The notes: generated by a model not told the origin, from the letters alone. DNA of 33,622 bases from an uncultured Caulobacteraceae bacterium (GCA_902826145.1 CADEDT010000017.1:1-33622), one strand, 5' to 3'; positions 8,599 through 17,098 are shown, counted from the first letter of the stretch. A program made the numbers and translations.

Positions 8599-9543
8599 GT
8601 GAGCGCCGAGAGCGCCGCGGGCGCGCCCTTTCTGTCAGCCACCGACGTCACTTACCGCTACCGCGGGGCGGCGCGTGAGGCGCTGGAGGGCGTTTCCTTC
8701 CAGATCGCCCAGGGCGCTTGTTTTGGCCTGCTTGGGCCCAATGGCGCCGGCAAGACCACGCTCTTCTCGCTGATGACTGGCGCGCTGGCGCTCCAGGGCG
8801 GCGACATCCGCGTGGGCGGCGTTTCGGCGTGTTCCGACCTTCCTAAGGTTCGCGCGATGGGCGCTTTGGCGCCTCAGGATTTGGCTTTCTATCCGGGGCT
8901 GACTGGGCGGCAGAATTTGTCGTTCTTCGCCGGCGTCTATCGGATGGACGCCAAGACGTGGCGGAAGCAATTCGATGAGGCGGTTGCGGTTGGCCAGCTT
9001 CACGCGTTGCTTGATCGCCGCGCCGAGACCTATTCGGGTGGCGAGAAGCGGCGGTTGAACTTGGCGATCGCGCTGCTGAATGCGCCGCGCATTCTCTATC
9101 TGGACGAGCCGACTGTCGGCATTGATGCGCGGTCGCGGCGAGCGATCGTTGACGCCATTGCCGGCTTGAAGGCGCAAGGCGTCACGATCGTCTACACCTC
9201 CCACTACATGGAGGAGGTGGAGCAGCTCTGCGATGCGCTGATGGTCGTCGATGAAGGACGCATCGTCGCGATCGGGGGCAAGCAAGAGCTTCTGCAGCGC
9301 TATGCTCCGAGTGCGCTGATCGTGACGCTCGACGAGCCTGCCAGGCGCGATAGCCTCGTGGCGCTTCAGCCCGCGTGGCAGGACGATCTGCATCTCACTG
9401 TGCCAATCGCCAGCGCGACGGAGTTGCCGCGTGTTCTCAATGCGATGACGGCCGCTGGCGCGAAGGTCGCGACCGCGCGCTATGGCGCGGCGCGGTTGGA
9501 GCAAGCTTATCTCGCGATGATCGGCGCGCGCGAGGCGGCATGA
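8599..9543 (+). CDS. ABC transporter ATP-binding protein (ABC-2 type exporter)
   Basis: A 314-residue ATPase subunit of a drug/lipid-type exporter. It has Walker A GPNGAGKTT (about 46-54), a Q-loop near LAPQDLAF, the signature YSGGEKRR, Walker B ILYLDEPTVGID and a switch histidine in YTSHYMEE. A C-terminal extension of about 80 residues follows, as in NatA/DrrA-type subunits. The start is GTG 8599, within ACGCGTGAGC, without a strong ribosome binding site. Its stop overlaps the permease start (ATGA), so the two form one transporter. It opens the resorcinol-type biosynthetic cluster. Flexirubin clusters also carry such exporters, so transport of the lipid product is the likely job (inference). 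Confidence 0.92.
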   Translation: MSAESAAGAPFLSATDVTYRYRGAAREALEGVSFQIAQGACFGLLGPNGAGKTTLFSLMTGALALQGGDIRVGGVSACSDLPKVRAMGALAPQDLAFYPGLTGRQNLSFFAGVYRMDAKTWRKQFDEAVAVGQLHALLDRRAETYSGGEKRRLNLAIALLNAPRILYLDEPTVGIDARSRRAIVDAIAGLKAQGVTIVYTSHYMEEVEQLCDALMVVDEGRIVAIGGKQELLQRYAPSALIVTLDEPARRDSLVALQPAWQDDLHLTVPIASATELPRVLNAMTAAGAKVATARYGAARLEQAYLAMIGAREAA

Positions 9544-10742
9544 GACGGTCTGCACTGCTTGCGTCCTTCGTGAAGGAATTGCGCCTGCTGGCGCGTGATG
9601 TGCACGGGCTGGCGCTGCTCTTCGTGTTGCCGTTGGTGTTCATCCTGGTGATGTCGCTGGCGCTGCAGGATTTGTTTGAGGCGCGGGCGGGACGCGGCAT
9701 CGGCGTGCTCGTGATTGATCGCGCCGATGGCCCGCAATCGCAAGATTTGTACGCGCGGCTCGCCGCCAATGAGGCGTTTTCAGTGCGGCGCTCCGAGACT
9801 GTGCCGAACGACGCCGACATGCGGCGGCTGTTGAGGGGCAGCGCCAACGCGTTCGCGATCGATATTGCCGCCGACTACGAAACGCGGATTGCTGAGCTGG
9901 CGTCGGAGAACCCCGAGCCATTGGTACGCGTGACTGCGGCCTCGGACACGACGAAGCAGACCGAGCTGATCTTCGTGGCCGCGCTGCAGGGCGCGGTGGA
10001 ACGTCAACGCGCAGCGCTACTGATGACGCGCATTGGCTATTTGGTCCCTGAAGGCGAGGAGGCCGCATCGGAGCGGCGGATCGCGGTGAGCTATGCCTAT
10101 GCACCGGCGGGCGGGGCGGCGCCGACGGCGGTGCAACAGAACGTGCCAGCGTGGCTGGTGTTCGCGCTTTTCTTCGTCGCGATTCCGTTCTCGAACAGCT
10201 TCATTCGCGAGCGCCAGGTCGGGGCGCAGCGGCGCTTGCGCACGACGAATATCGGCGCGTTCACGCAATTCTTCGGCAAGCTCGCGCCGTACTTCGTTAT
10301 CAACCAGCTGCAGGTCGCGCTGATGCTCGCGGCTGGCGTCTATCTGGTGCCGCTGTTGGGCGGCCACGCGTTACAGCTGAACGGAAGTGTTTTCGCGTTG
10401 ATCGCGCTGTCCGTGACACTGAGCTTGGCCGCGCTCGGCTACGCGCTCCTCATAGCGGTAACGGCAAAGACAACCGAGCAAGCGTCGCTGACGGCGGGGC
10501 TGGGTAACATCGTTCTGGCGGTGATCGGTGGGGTGATGGTGCCGAAATTCGTCATGCCGGAAGCGATGCAGCAGATCGCGGACCTTTCACCCATGTCATG
10601 GGGCGTAGACGGGTTTTTGGAGCTGTTCTTGAGGAACGGCGGCGTCGTTGATATTTGGCCGGAGCTTGCAAAGCTGGCGGCGTTCGGGCTGTTTGCCCTA
10701 GCGCTGGCGCGGGTTTTGTACCGGCCGCAGGAGCAGACGTGA
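9540..10742 (+). CDS. ABC-2 type transporter permease
   Basis: A 400-residue integral membrane protein. The ATG at 9540 overlaps the ATPase stop by four bases; the frame is open further upstream, but that part is antisense or out-of-frame noise. Topology fits the ABC-2 family: one membrane helix at about 25-42 (LLFVLPLVFILVMSLAL), an extracytoplasmic domain at about 45-200, then five or six helices, including WLVFALFFVAIPFSNSF and GLGNIVLAVIGGVMVP. The motif PMSWGVDGFLELFLR near the C-terminus is typical. Its stop overlaps the ACP start in TGATG, so the exporter and the biosynthetic genes are one translationally coupled unit. Confidence 0.9.
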   Translation: MRRSALLASFVKELRLLARDVHGLALLFVLPLVFILVMSLALQDLFEARAGRGIGVLVIDRADGPQSQDLYARLAANEAFSVRRSETVPNDADMRRLLRGSANAFAIDIAADYETRIAELASENPEPLVRVTAASDTTKQTELIFVAALQGAVERQRAALLMTRIGYLVPEGEEAASERRIAVSYAYAPAGGAAPTAVQQNVPAWLVFALFFVAIPFSNSFIRERQVGAQRRLRTTNIGAFTQFFGKLAPYFVINQLQVALMLAAGVYLVPLLGGHALQLNGSVFALIALSVTLSLAALGYALLIAVTAKTTEQASLTAGLGNIVLAVIGGVMVPKFVMPEAMQQIADLSPMSWGVDGFLELFLRNGGVVDIWPELAKLAAFGLFALALARVLYRPQEQT

Positions 10743-11005
10743 TGGACAAGGCGGCGCTGGTCGAAGAGCTAAAGCAGCTCATCATCACGGAATGCGACAA
10801 GGAATTCGAGCCATCGGAGATGGACACCGAAGCGCCGCTCATGAACGGGCCGTTCGATCTGGATTCGCTCGATGCGCTGCAAATCGCGCTGGCGATCAAG
10901 GAGCGCTACAAGGTTCGCATTGAGGGCGGGCCGGACGGGCGCAAGGCGTTCGCGAGCATCTCGGCGCTCGCCGATTTCATTATCGAGTCTCGCAGCAGCG
11001 CATGA
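10742..11005 (+). CDS. acyl carrier protein of the cluster
   Basis: An 87-residue acidic helical protein. The phosphopantetheine attachment site is S42 in FDLDSLDALQIAL, the DSLD-type motif of acyl carrier proteins. The ATG at 10742 overlaps the permease stop (TGATG), and the stop overlaps the ketosynthase start (ATGA). It should carry the growing chain on its 4'-phosphopantetheine arm for the neighbouring ketosynthases and dehydratases. In Pseudomonas dar clusters darC encodes a carrier protein, so this could be the functional equivalent. The sequence between helices II and III (EGGPDGRKAFAS) is slightly longer than in housekeeping AcpP. No phosphopantetheinyl transferase lies nearby. Confidence 0.9.
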   Translation: MDKAALVEELKQLIITECDKEFEPSEMDTEAPLMNGPFDLDSLDALQIALAIKERYKVRIEGGPDGRKAFASISALADFIIESRSSA

Positions 11006-12153
11006 GCAGGAGTTATTTCCTCGGCGCCGGCCTTCACACCCGCCTTGGCCGCGGCGTGAAGGCGAACATCGATGCGATGTTCGGCGCGTTGCCAACGCCG
11101 CAGGTCATTCAGGTGCCACTGGGCGAAGGGCATGAGCCTGCGCCGGTCATGCTGCTGCACGATGCGCCGCTTGAGGACGTCGAGCAGCGGCTGTGGCGTG
11201 TCATAGAAGGCGTGGCCAGCGAGGCGCTTGAGGCTGCGGGGCTGACCGAAGCGCAGCGGCGCGAGACGGTGCTATTGCTGGGGTCCTCGTCAGTAGATAT
11301 CGCCGCTTCCGAGGCGATCTATCAGCGCGGCTTACGCGATTGCGCGAATGCACACCCGCTCATGGCGAATAGCAGCCTCGGTGAGATGGCCGACCGCATT
11401 CGCCGGCGCTTCAATCTGGCTGGTGCCGACTACACGATTTCAACGGCGTGCACGGCGAGCGCGAACGCGCTTGTCTACGCCGATGCGCTTGTGAAGAGCG
11501 GGCGCGCCAAGTTTGCTTTGGTGATGGGCGTTGAGACGTTCAACATCATCACGGCGCTGGGCTTCCACGGTCTCGCATTGCTTGCGCCAAATGGCATGCG
11601 TCCGTTCGACAAGGGTCGCGGTGGCATCGTCCTTGGCGAAGGTTGCTCGGCGCTTGTTGTAGGTCAGAAGCGTAACGGGGCGCGGTTTCACCTGCGTGGC
11701 AGTGCGAATCTCTGCGACATCTTCGGGATGTCGACGGCGAATCCGGACGGCACCACGGTTTCGGGTGTCATCAAGATGGCGCTCGAAGCATCAGGAACGA
11801 AGGCGAGCGAGATTAACGGCATCAAGGCGCACGGAACGGCGAGTCTCTTGAACGATGAGGCCGAAGCTGCGGGCATGCGGCAGGTGTTTCCACAACTCCC
11901 GCAACTGTGCGCGCTGAAGCCGTTCATTGGCCACACGTTCGGCGCGTGCGGGCTGAACGAGCTCATCTTGCTTACGGGGCTCTTGGAGCGCGGCTACTTT
12001 CCGGCGGCGCCTGGCATCTGCGCGGAGCCGAGCGATCTCGACATAACGCTGGCGCAGGCGCCGCAACCGATCGAGCCTGGCGTGTTCATGCTCAACTATT
12101 TCGGCTTTGGCGGAAACAACACATCTCTCGTGGTGGCGAATGTCGAAGGCTGA
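11002..12153 (+). CDS. beta-ketoacyl-ACP synthase (KAS I/II type)
   Basis: A 383-residue thiolase-fold condensing enzyme. The catalytic triad of elongating ketosynthases is complete: C150 (STACTASANAL), H277 (KAHGTASLLND) and H311 (KPFIGHTFGACG). The Gly-rich C-terminal motif FGFGGNN is present. It is slightly shorter than FabF (about 410). It should extend ACP-bound chains by decarboxylative Claisen condensation with malonyl-ACP. It overlaps the ACP gene by four bases. The next gene, which overlaps it by 14 bases, encodes a ketosynthase-like protein without the nucleophile. An active/inactive heterodimer, as in aryl polyene and type II PKS systems, is likely. Confidence 0.92.
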   Translation: MSRSYFLGAGLHTRLGRGVKANIDAMFGALPTPQVIQVPLGEGHEPAPVMLLHDAPLEDVEQRLWRVIEGVASEALEAAGLTEAQRRETVLLLGSSSVDIAASEAIYQRGLRDCANAHPLMANSSLGEMADRIRRRFNLAGADYTISTACTASANALVYADALVKSGRAKFALVMGVETFNIITALGFHGLALLAPNGMRPFDKGRGGIVLGEGCSALVVGQKRNGARFHLRGSANLCDIFGMSTANPDGTTVSGVIKMALEASGTKASEINGIKAHGTASLLNDEAEAAGMRQVFPQLPQLCALKPFIGHTFGACGLNELILLTGLLERGYFPAAPGICAEPSDLDITLAQAPQPIEPGVFMLNYFGFGGNNTSLVVANVEG

Positions 12154-13033
12154 CATCTCCATCCGCGCTGCGGGCGACTACTACGAAGAGGTGGCGGACA
12201 CGCCGCCTGATCTTCGTACGCTGGTGAAGGACGTCACCGGTAAGCCGGTGCGGCGCGTTGGACGGTTTATCCAGTTGGGTTTGATTGGCGCCGCCAAGTG
12301 CGTTGGTGGCGCAACACTGCCGCCTGAGACGGCGGTCTATCTCACGTCACGGCGTGGCGACCTCGAAGTGACCATAGAGGTGATGCAAGAGCTTTTCCGC
12401 GATGGCCATGCACCGAAGCCGCTGAGCTTCATCAACACTGTGAGCAACGCGGCTTGCTACTACGTGGCCCGCCACTTCGAGTTGCACGGACGCAGCTGCT
12501 TTGTCGGCGGCGGAAGCTTCGGGTTTGAGACCGCGCTCGATCTGGCTTTGTTGGAAATGCGCGCGGGCATTGTTCGCTCGGCCCTGGTGGGGTGCATTGA
12601 GATTGCGACCGACCCGCTCGCTCTCCATCGCCAGCGCCTGAGCTTGGCGCCGGATGCGGCCGTTGCGGAAGCGAGCCATTGGTTGTGGCTGGAGGCCTCT
12701 AGAGCGCCGGACGCCATGGGTTCAGTTGGGGGCGTGGAGTTTTTCACCAGTTTGGGCGATCTCGCCGCCTGGTTCGGTCGGCAGGGCGTTGGCGCTGACA
12801 GTACCGCATTCTCCCAAGGGCAATTTCTCGCCGATGGCGAGGCGGCTGCAATTCGACGTGAACTAGGCCTCCGGAAGGCCTTCAACTACCGCGCCGGGCG
12901 CGGCTATTATGACTGCCTGAGCGGCGCTCTCGTGAGCGCATTTCTGCGGAGTGAGGCAGACGGCGCGTCAGCCGTGCTTCACATCAACGCTGATCCTGAC
13001 GGACGGCTCGCGGTGATGCTGGCGAGGCGCTAA
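12140..13033 (+). CDS. ketosynthase-like protein lacking the active-site Cys (chain-length-factor-like)
   Basis: A 297-residue protein related to the beta-ketoacyl synthase N-terminal family (PF13723-like). The ATG at 12140 lies inside the end of the preceding gene. YLTSRRGDLEVT and FINTVSNAACYYVA mark the fold. Where elongating enzymes have T-A-C, this one has T-V-S. The cysteine four residues on is outside the nucleophile position, and no HGT or GH histidine motifs are seen. It is about 100 residues shorter than a full ketosynthase. It is probably a structural or chain-length-setting partner of the upstream enzyme; similar shortened proteins occur in aryl polyene clusters. Assignment is by motif only. 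Confidence 0.8.
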   Translation: MSKADISIRAAGDYYEEVADTPPDLRTLVKDVTGKPVRRVGRFIQLGLIGAAKCVGGATLPPETAVYLTSRRGDLEVTIEVMQELFRDGHAPKPLSFINTVSNAACYYVARHFELHGRSCFVGGGSFGFETALDLALLEMRAGIVRSALVGCIEIATDPLALHRQRLSLAPDAAVAEASHWLWLEASRAPDAMGSVGGVEFFTSLGDLAAWFGRQGVGADSTAFSQGQFLADGEAAAIRRELGLRKAFNYRAGRGYYDCLSGALVSAFLRSEADGASAVLHINADPDGRLAVMLARR

Positions 13034-13055
13034 ACGTGAACAGGCCGGGGGGCAC

Positions 13056-13613
13056 ATGTCACGAGTGCTAACGAACTACATGACGGCCGACATCGAGGGC
13101 GACTTCGTCGTCCTGCTGACCGGCATGCGCATCAACAAGTTTTGGAAGGTCTGGAAGTGGCTGCCCGTGTTCATCGCGATGCCGCGGATGAATCATGAGC
13201 TGGCGAAGGATCCCGAGCTCGGCCTGCTGCACTACCGCAACCATGTCGGCTTCCGAGAGATGATGGTCGTCCAGTACTGGCGTTCGTTCGAGAAGCTGCA
13301 TGCTTGGGCAACCGACCCGGAGCGGCAGCATCTTCCAGCGTGGCGCAAGCTCAATCGTGATGTCGGCCTGAATGGCGACGTTGGTACGTGGCACGAGACG
13401 TACGTGGTCAAGCAGGGGCAGTTCGAGTGCCTTTATGTGAACATGCCGCTGCATGGGCTCGGTAAGGCGGTCGGCGTTGTCGAAGCGCGCGGCGCGCGGC
13501 GCACGGCGAAGGGGCGGCTTGGAAAGCGTGACGTCGCTAACAAGCATCCCAAAGAGCTGAATGTCGAAGTGACGGCTGGCGTCGAGAGCGCAGAGCGCGA
13601 AACGGCTAAATAG
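13056..13613 (+). CDS. DUF4188 family protein (putative monooxygenase-like)
   Basis: A 185-residue protein. The segment GDFVVLLTGMRINKFWKVWK, then WLPVFIAMPRM, and later YWRSFEKLHAWA with PAWRKLNRDVG and WHETYVV, are typical of DUF4188, a dimeric ferredoxin-like-fold family often labelled monooxygenase-like. No activity is established for the family as far as I know. It starts 22 bp after the ketosynthase-like gene behind a G-rich stretch. Its stop overlaps by eight bases the stop of the opposing BtrH-type gene. Inside a resorcinol/polyene cluster it may oxidise or otherwise modify the product (inference). The Lys/Arg-rich C-terminal tail of about 40 residues looks disordered. Confidence 0.85.
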   Translation: MSRVLTNYMTADIEGDFVVLLTGMRINKFWKVWKWLPVFIAMPRMNHELAKDPELGLLHYRNHVGFREMMVVQYWRSFEKLHAWATDPERQHLPAWRKLNRDVGLNGDVGTWHETYVVKQGQFECLYVNMPLHGLGKAVGVVEARGARRTAKGRLGKRDVANKHPKELNVEVTAGVESAERETAK

Positions 13614-14604
13614 TCCGAAGCTGTTTCCAGACCGCGAGTTCACGGTCGGCGATATCATTCAGCGTCTTCTCGAGCAGCGCCGGATTCATCTCGGCGCGGC
13701 CGCGGCACATCTTCGTGGCCAGCAATGCAAAGCGCCGCCACTCATCGCCGGCGTCGGTCAGTTCTTTCGCCACGCTGCGCAACATCGGCTTGTCGAGGTG
13801 CTGAGCTGCTTCCTGAAGGAACGACGCATAGAGGAAGCGGAAGCCCGCGCCGCCAGTGCCGATTTCTTCCTGCATGCGCACGATGTGGCCGAGATAGAGC
13901 GGCAGATACTTCTCGCGCTCTGGCCCTTGGGAGAGCTTCACGATTTGGCGGCCGAGGAAGCGAATGCCCTTGATCCCCGCGATCGGCACCGGCGCTTGCA
14001 TGGTGATGCTGTTCCAGCGGATGGCTGAGGGTAGGGCTGTGGCGTAATCAATGTGCGCCGGCGTTTGCGCGGGATAGTACATGAGGCCCTTGGCCTCCAT
14101 GTCGCCCTTGGCGAAGCGTGCCTTCGTCAACGACGCGCGATCGCAGCGTGTCGTTTGTTCGAAAACCGGATCGCTGATCAGGTAGTCGTCGCCATCGCGG
14201 CCATAGACGACGAGATTGTGCGAGTTGAAGTGGAAGCGCATGTCTTCCGGAAAGTACGGAAGCCAATAGATGCAAGTCTGTAGGCCCACCGGACGGCCCG
14301 CATCTAGCTCGGCGTCGAGCGCGCGTTCGCCTTCCTTCGGATCGGTGAACTGGCGGCGCACCCACTTCATCTTGAGGCGCTTCTCGACGCCGCGGATCAC
14401 GCTGCCCGGAAACATCCGATAGGCAATCACGGGCATGCCCCCCATCTTCAGCATGGGCATGTAAGCGAAGGTGAGCGACGCGGAGAGGCCGAACGCCATC
14501 GGCTCGTCCATCGGCAAGCCTTGGTGCGTCAGCAAGTTAGAGACGACACCCGTTTCGCAATGCGCCGATTGGCGATGCTGGAATGATGTGACGGTGTCAA
14601 ACAT
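13606..14604 (-). CDS. BtrH-type acyltransferase (BtrH N-terminal domain plus DUF4872-like)
   Basis: A 332-residue protein starting at the ATG at 14604, which overlaps the upstream gene's stop by eight bases; the longer frame to 14673 adds an unlikely Arg/Ser-rich leader. The N-terminus has the BtrH signature: QSAHCETGVVSNLL (C16 probably catalytic), then LPMDEPMAFGLSASLTFAYMP and a PGSVIRG motif. The middle has NSHNLVVYGRDGDDYLISDP, a second family motif with candidate catalytic His and Asp. The helical C-terminus resembles DUF4872. BtrH of butirosin synthesis moves an acyl group from an ACP to an amine. BtrH-like proteins also sit in flexirubin clusters. Here it could acylate the dialkylresorcinol from the cluster ACP (inference). 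Confidence 0.85.
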   Translation of the reverse strand: MFDTVTSFQHRQSAHCETGVVSNLLTHQGLPMDEPMAFGLSASLTFAYMPMLKMGGMPVIAYRMFPGSVIRGVEKRLKMKWVRRQFTDPKEGERALDAELDAGRPVGLQTCIYWLPYFPEDMRFHFNSHNLVVYGRDGDDYLISDPVFEQTTRCDRASLTKARFAKGDMEAKGLMYYPAQTPAHIDYATALPSAIRWNSITMQAPVPIAGIKGIRFLGRQIVKLSQGPEREKYLPLYLGHIVRMQEEIGTGGAGFRFLYASFLQEAAQHLDKPMLRSVAKELTDAGDEWRRFALLATKMCRGRAEMNPALLEKTLNDIADRELAVWKQLRTI

Positions 14605-14998
14605 CCGGCAGGCTACGTAACTGGTCGACAGTGATGCCCATGCACTCCGCGTAGCGCGAGAGGATCTTCTCATCGAGCTTCGCGAAGACCTCTGGCTTGA
14701 AGTGGCGCTTAACGCGCCAGGTCCAGAAGCCGCTGGTAGCGGCGAGCGTCGCTAGCTCCATGCGCCGGTCGAACATGTGAAATTCGAGCGGCGACGTTTT
14801 GCCGGCGCGGGCGCGTTCGAGTGCCTCGTTGCGCAGGCGGACGATCTCGTCGACCGCTGCCATGGTCACGTAGGTCTCGACTTCCCAGCCGGCCGAGTTC
14901 ACGCCGGTGTACTCACCCTTGTCGTCGACTGCGTAGAGCAGCTTCTTGACGCCGCCGTACGTTTTGGCCGTCTCTTGCGGGACTTCCTCGGTCTTCAT
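14597..14998 (-). CDS. small soluble protein of the cluster, function unknown
   Basis: A 133-residue protein without signal peptide or membrane segment. It begins with a short polar stretch, then KLLYAVDDKGEYTGVNSAGWE, a probable beta-hairpin. Helices follow (VDEIVRLRNEALERARAG), then TSGFWTWRVKRHFKPEVFAKL, an aromatic/basic motif, and a C-terminal ISRYAECMGITVDQL-like helical end. Its start is one base after the darB stop and its end overlaps the BtrH-type start, so it is cotranscribed and probably coupled with both. I do not know a named family. From memory, similar small proteins accompany BtrH-like genes in Bacteroidetes resorcinol/flexirubin clusters, which would make it an accessory subunit; this needs a search. 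Confidence 0.72.
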   Translation of the reverse strand: MKTEEVPQETAKTYGGVKKLLYAVDDKGEYTGVNSAGWEVETYVTMAAVDEIVRLRNEALERARAGKTSPLEFHMFDRRMELATLAATSGFWTWRVKRHFKPEVFAKLDEKILSRYAECMGITVDQLRSLPDV

Positions 14999-14999
14999 C

Positions 15000-16151
15000 T
15001 CAACCTTGTACTGCCGTGACGAGGAAGAAGCAGCCGCTGAAGCGTCCGCTCTCCGGCACCCAGCAGAGGATGCGCTGGCCTGGCGTTACGCGGCCGCTTT
15101 TCACCAGTTCGTCGAGCATGATGTAGATCGAGGCAGCGCCCGTATTGCCGCGCGTCGTCAGGTTCGTGAACCAGCGCTCGTAGGGCACGTTGAAGCCGAT
15201 CTTCGCCATCGCTTCGAACAAGCGCGGGCGGAAGAACTCAGACGAATAGTGCGGCAGGAAGTGATCGACATCTTCCGGCTTCAGCTTGTGCTTCTTGGCG
15301 GAGTAGGCGAGCGGCTTCTCGGCCGCATAATGCATGATGTTCTCGTTGAGCAGGCGCACGTCCTGCTTCACCGCCATCACGGACTCATACGCACGCTGAT
15401 CGCCATCGAAGCGCGCCCACCCCTTGAGGCTGCCGTCTTCGTTCTTCACAGCACCCGCGTACATGCAGGTTTCCATCTCGCCGGCATAGGATTGGATCTC
15501 GATCCAATCGAGGCGGAGATTGAGCATGCCCGGGCGAGGCTCGCTCTCAAGCAGCGCAGCGCCGGCGCCGTCGGAAAGCATCCAACGCAGGAAGTCTTTT
15601 TCGAAGGCGAGTTCGGCGTTGTCTTCGAGCGCATCGACCTTGTGCTCGACTTCCGCCGTGTAGTTCTTCGCACCGAAGACGGCCGACGAGAGTTCGGAGC
15701 CCGTGGAGATGGCGCTCTCGGCCTGGCCAGACCCGACCGCGAAGTAGGCGTACTTCAAGGCGGCCGCGCCGCTGATGCAGACGCCGCTCGTGGACACGAC
15801 TTCGGTTTCCGGCAGCTCAAGCTCGCCGTGCACCATGACGCCGTGGCCCGGGACGATCTGGTCCGGGATCGAGGTGCCGCACGCGAGCACACCGACCTTG
15901 TTCAGTTCGTATTGCTGGCCGAGCTTCTTCACGGCTTCAGCCGCGAGCTGTGCGTTCGAATGCGTTGGCTCAAGCGTTACGGGATCAATGGCGTAGTGGC
16001 GCGTTTTGATGCCGTTGCTGCGCAACACGGTGCGGCGCGCACGCGATGGGCGATGTCCGGCTTGGCCCAGAACGCGCTCCATGTCGTCGTTTCCGACGGG
16101 CGCATTGGGCAAGTAAGACGACGTCTGCGTGATATAAACGGTTTTCATCAT
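15000..16151 (-). CDS. darB: KAS III-type condensing enzyme, DarB-like
   Basis: A 383-residue FabH-like enzyme with the Cys-His-Asn triad: C125 (TSGVCISGAAAL), H301 (FLPHYSSEFFRPR) and N336 (TTRGNTGAASIY). FabH itself is about 320 residues, and the greater length fits the DarB subgroup. DarB joins two beta-ketoacyl units head to head to a cyclohexanedione precursor of 2,5-dialkylresorcinols. The gene next to it encodes DarA, the expected partner, which strongly supports this assignment over a general FabH. The ATG at 16151 overlaps the darA stop (ATGA); a second ATG follows directly. Confidence 0.9.
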   Translation of the reverse strand: MMKTVYITQTSSYLPNAPVGNDDMERVLGQAGHRPSRARRTVLRSNGIKTRHYAIDPVTLEPTHSNAQLAAEAVKKLGQQYELNKVGVLACGTSIPDQIVPGHGVMVHGELELPETEVVSTSGVCISGAAALKYAYFAVGSGQAESAISTGSELSSAVFGAKNYTAEVEHKVDALEDNAELAFEKDFLRWMLSDGAGAALLESEPRPGMLNLRLDWIEIQSYAGEMETCMYAGAVKNEDGSLKGWARFDGDQRAYESVMAVKQDVRLLNENIMHYAAEKPLAYSAKKHKLKPEDVDHFLPHYSSEFFRPRLFEAMAKIGFNVPYERWFTNLTTRGNTGAASIYIMLDELVKSGRVTPGQRILCWVPESGRFSGCFFLVTAVQG

Positions 16152-17098
16152 GCTCCCCGCTCGAGCAATTGGGACGATTCGCCCGAGGGGGCGGCGAAAT
16201 ACTCACGCTGCTTGGCGATGCTCGCCTTCGCCAGCGGTTTGAGGATCATCTTGATGACTGCAAGGATCGGCACGACCGTGATGATCACCAAGAAGAGGAA
16301 GAGGAAGTAGAGAAGGATAACGAACTGCCGGGCGAGCGCGTCGGGCTTGCCAAGTGAGCGAAGCAATGCGCCCCAAAGTCGGAAGCTGCGCTTGATGGTC
16401 TTCTCGGATTCAATGAGGCCCTCGCGCACGTGCACAGCGCCCAAGCCGGTGAGCATCGGGCGATCATCCTTGGCGTCGCGGTTCGGCAACTGCGCGGCGA
16501 TCGCGCGACCAAAGCGCTCGGCGCCATCGATGTCCGCTTGCGAAATGCCCGCGCGCGGAATCCAGCCGTTGAAGAACGGGCCGCGCTTGCCGAACAGCAT
16601 CCACATCGGCGTCGAGTAGAACGTGAACGCGCTGTGTGAAGTGTCGGTCAGTACGATGTTGTCGATGAGCCGTGCGCCGAGACCGGTCAGCAATTCCTTC
16701 ATGCGCTCTTGCGCCATCAGCCACATGTTGCGGCAGCCGATGAGCGTGATGACAGGCTTGCCTGCGAAGACGCGCTTCGCCTTCTCGGATTTGAGGAAAC
16801 CAAGAACGGGCAGCGCTGGCTGCAGGAACCAAACCGTATAAGCGACGATGATGAGGTCGTATTGCTTCTCGGCGTCGAGATCCGCCGGCTCGATCACCTC
16901 AGTGTCTTCGTAGATGCACTCAGGGAAGGTGTTGAAGAACCGGAAGAACGGCCACGGGAAGGGGTAGGGCTTGCTGGGCTTCAGCTCGACCGTATCCACC
17001 TCAAACTCAGGGTTGCGCTCCATCGGCGCCACCGTTGAACGCACGATGTCGTGGAGCTGGCCCGTCTGAGAGAAATAGAGAACCAAAACCCTGCGCAT
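16148..17098 (-). CDS. darA: dialkylresorcinol condensing enzyme DarA (flavodoxin-like)
   Basis: A 316-residue protein. I choose the ATG at 17098, with AGGGGG eight bases upstream, over one at 17137. The N-terminal flavodoxin-like fold begins RRVLVLYFSQTGQLHDIV, whose SQTGQ loop should bind FMN phosphate. The family-specific runs KPYPFPWPFFRFFNTFPEC, AYTVWFLQPALPVLGFLKS and VITLIGCRNMWLMAQERMK follow. These are characteristic of DarA proteins. A hydrophobic C-terminal segment (about 252-282, ILLYFLFLFLVIITVVPILAV) should anchor it to the membrane. DarA is thought to aromatise the DarB condensation product to the resorcinol. It is coupled to darB by a four-base overlap. Confidence 0.92.
   Translation of the reverse strand: MRRVLVLYFSQTGQLHDIVRSTVAPMERNPEFEVDTVELKPSKPYPFPWPFFRFFNTFPECIYEDTEVIEPADLDAEKQYDLIIVAYTVWFLQPALPVLGFLKSEKAKRVFAGKPVITLIGCRNMWLMAQERMKELLTGLGARLIDNIVLTDTSHSAFTFYSTPMWMLFGKRGPFFNGWIPRAGISQADIDGAERFGRAIAAQLPNRDAKDDRPMLTGLGAVHVREGLIESEKTIKRSFRLWGALLRSLGKPDALARQFVILLYFLFLFLVIITVVPILAVIKMILKPLAKASIAKQREYFAAPSGESSQLLERGA

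Noticed and set aside
15000..16151. Housekeeping FabH
   Set aside because: It has the C-H-N triad but is about 60 residues longer than FabH and is translationally coupled to darA, so DarB is the better call.
14946..16310. Long + strand open frame of 454 codons
   Set aside because: It is antisense to darB and the end of darA, which have complete catalytic motifs and coupled starts; its translation is Arg/His-rich without any recognisable domain.
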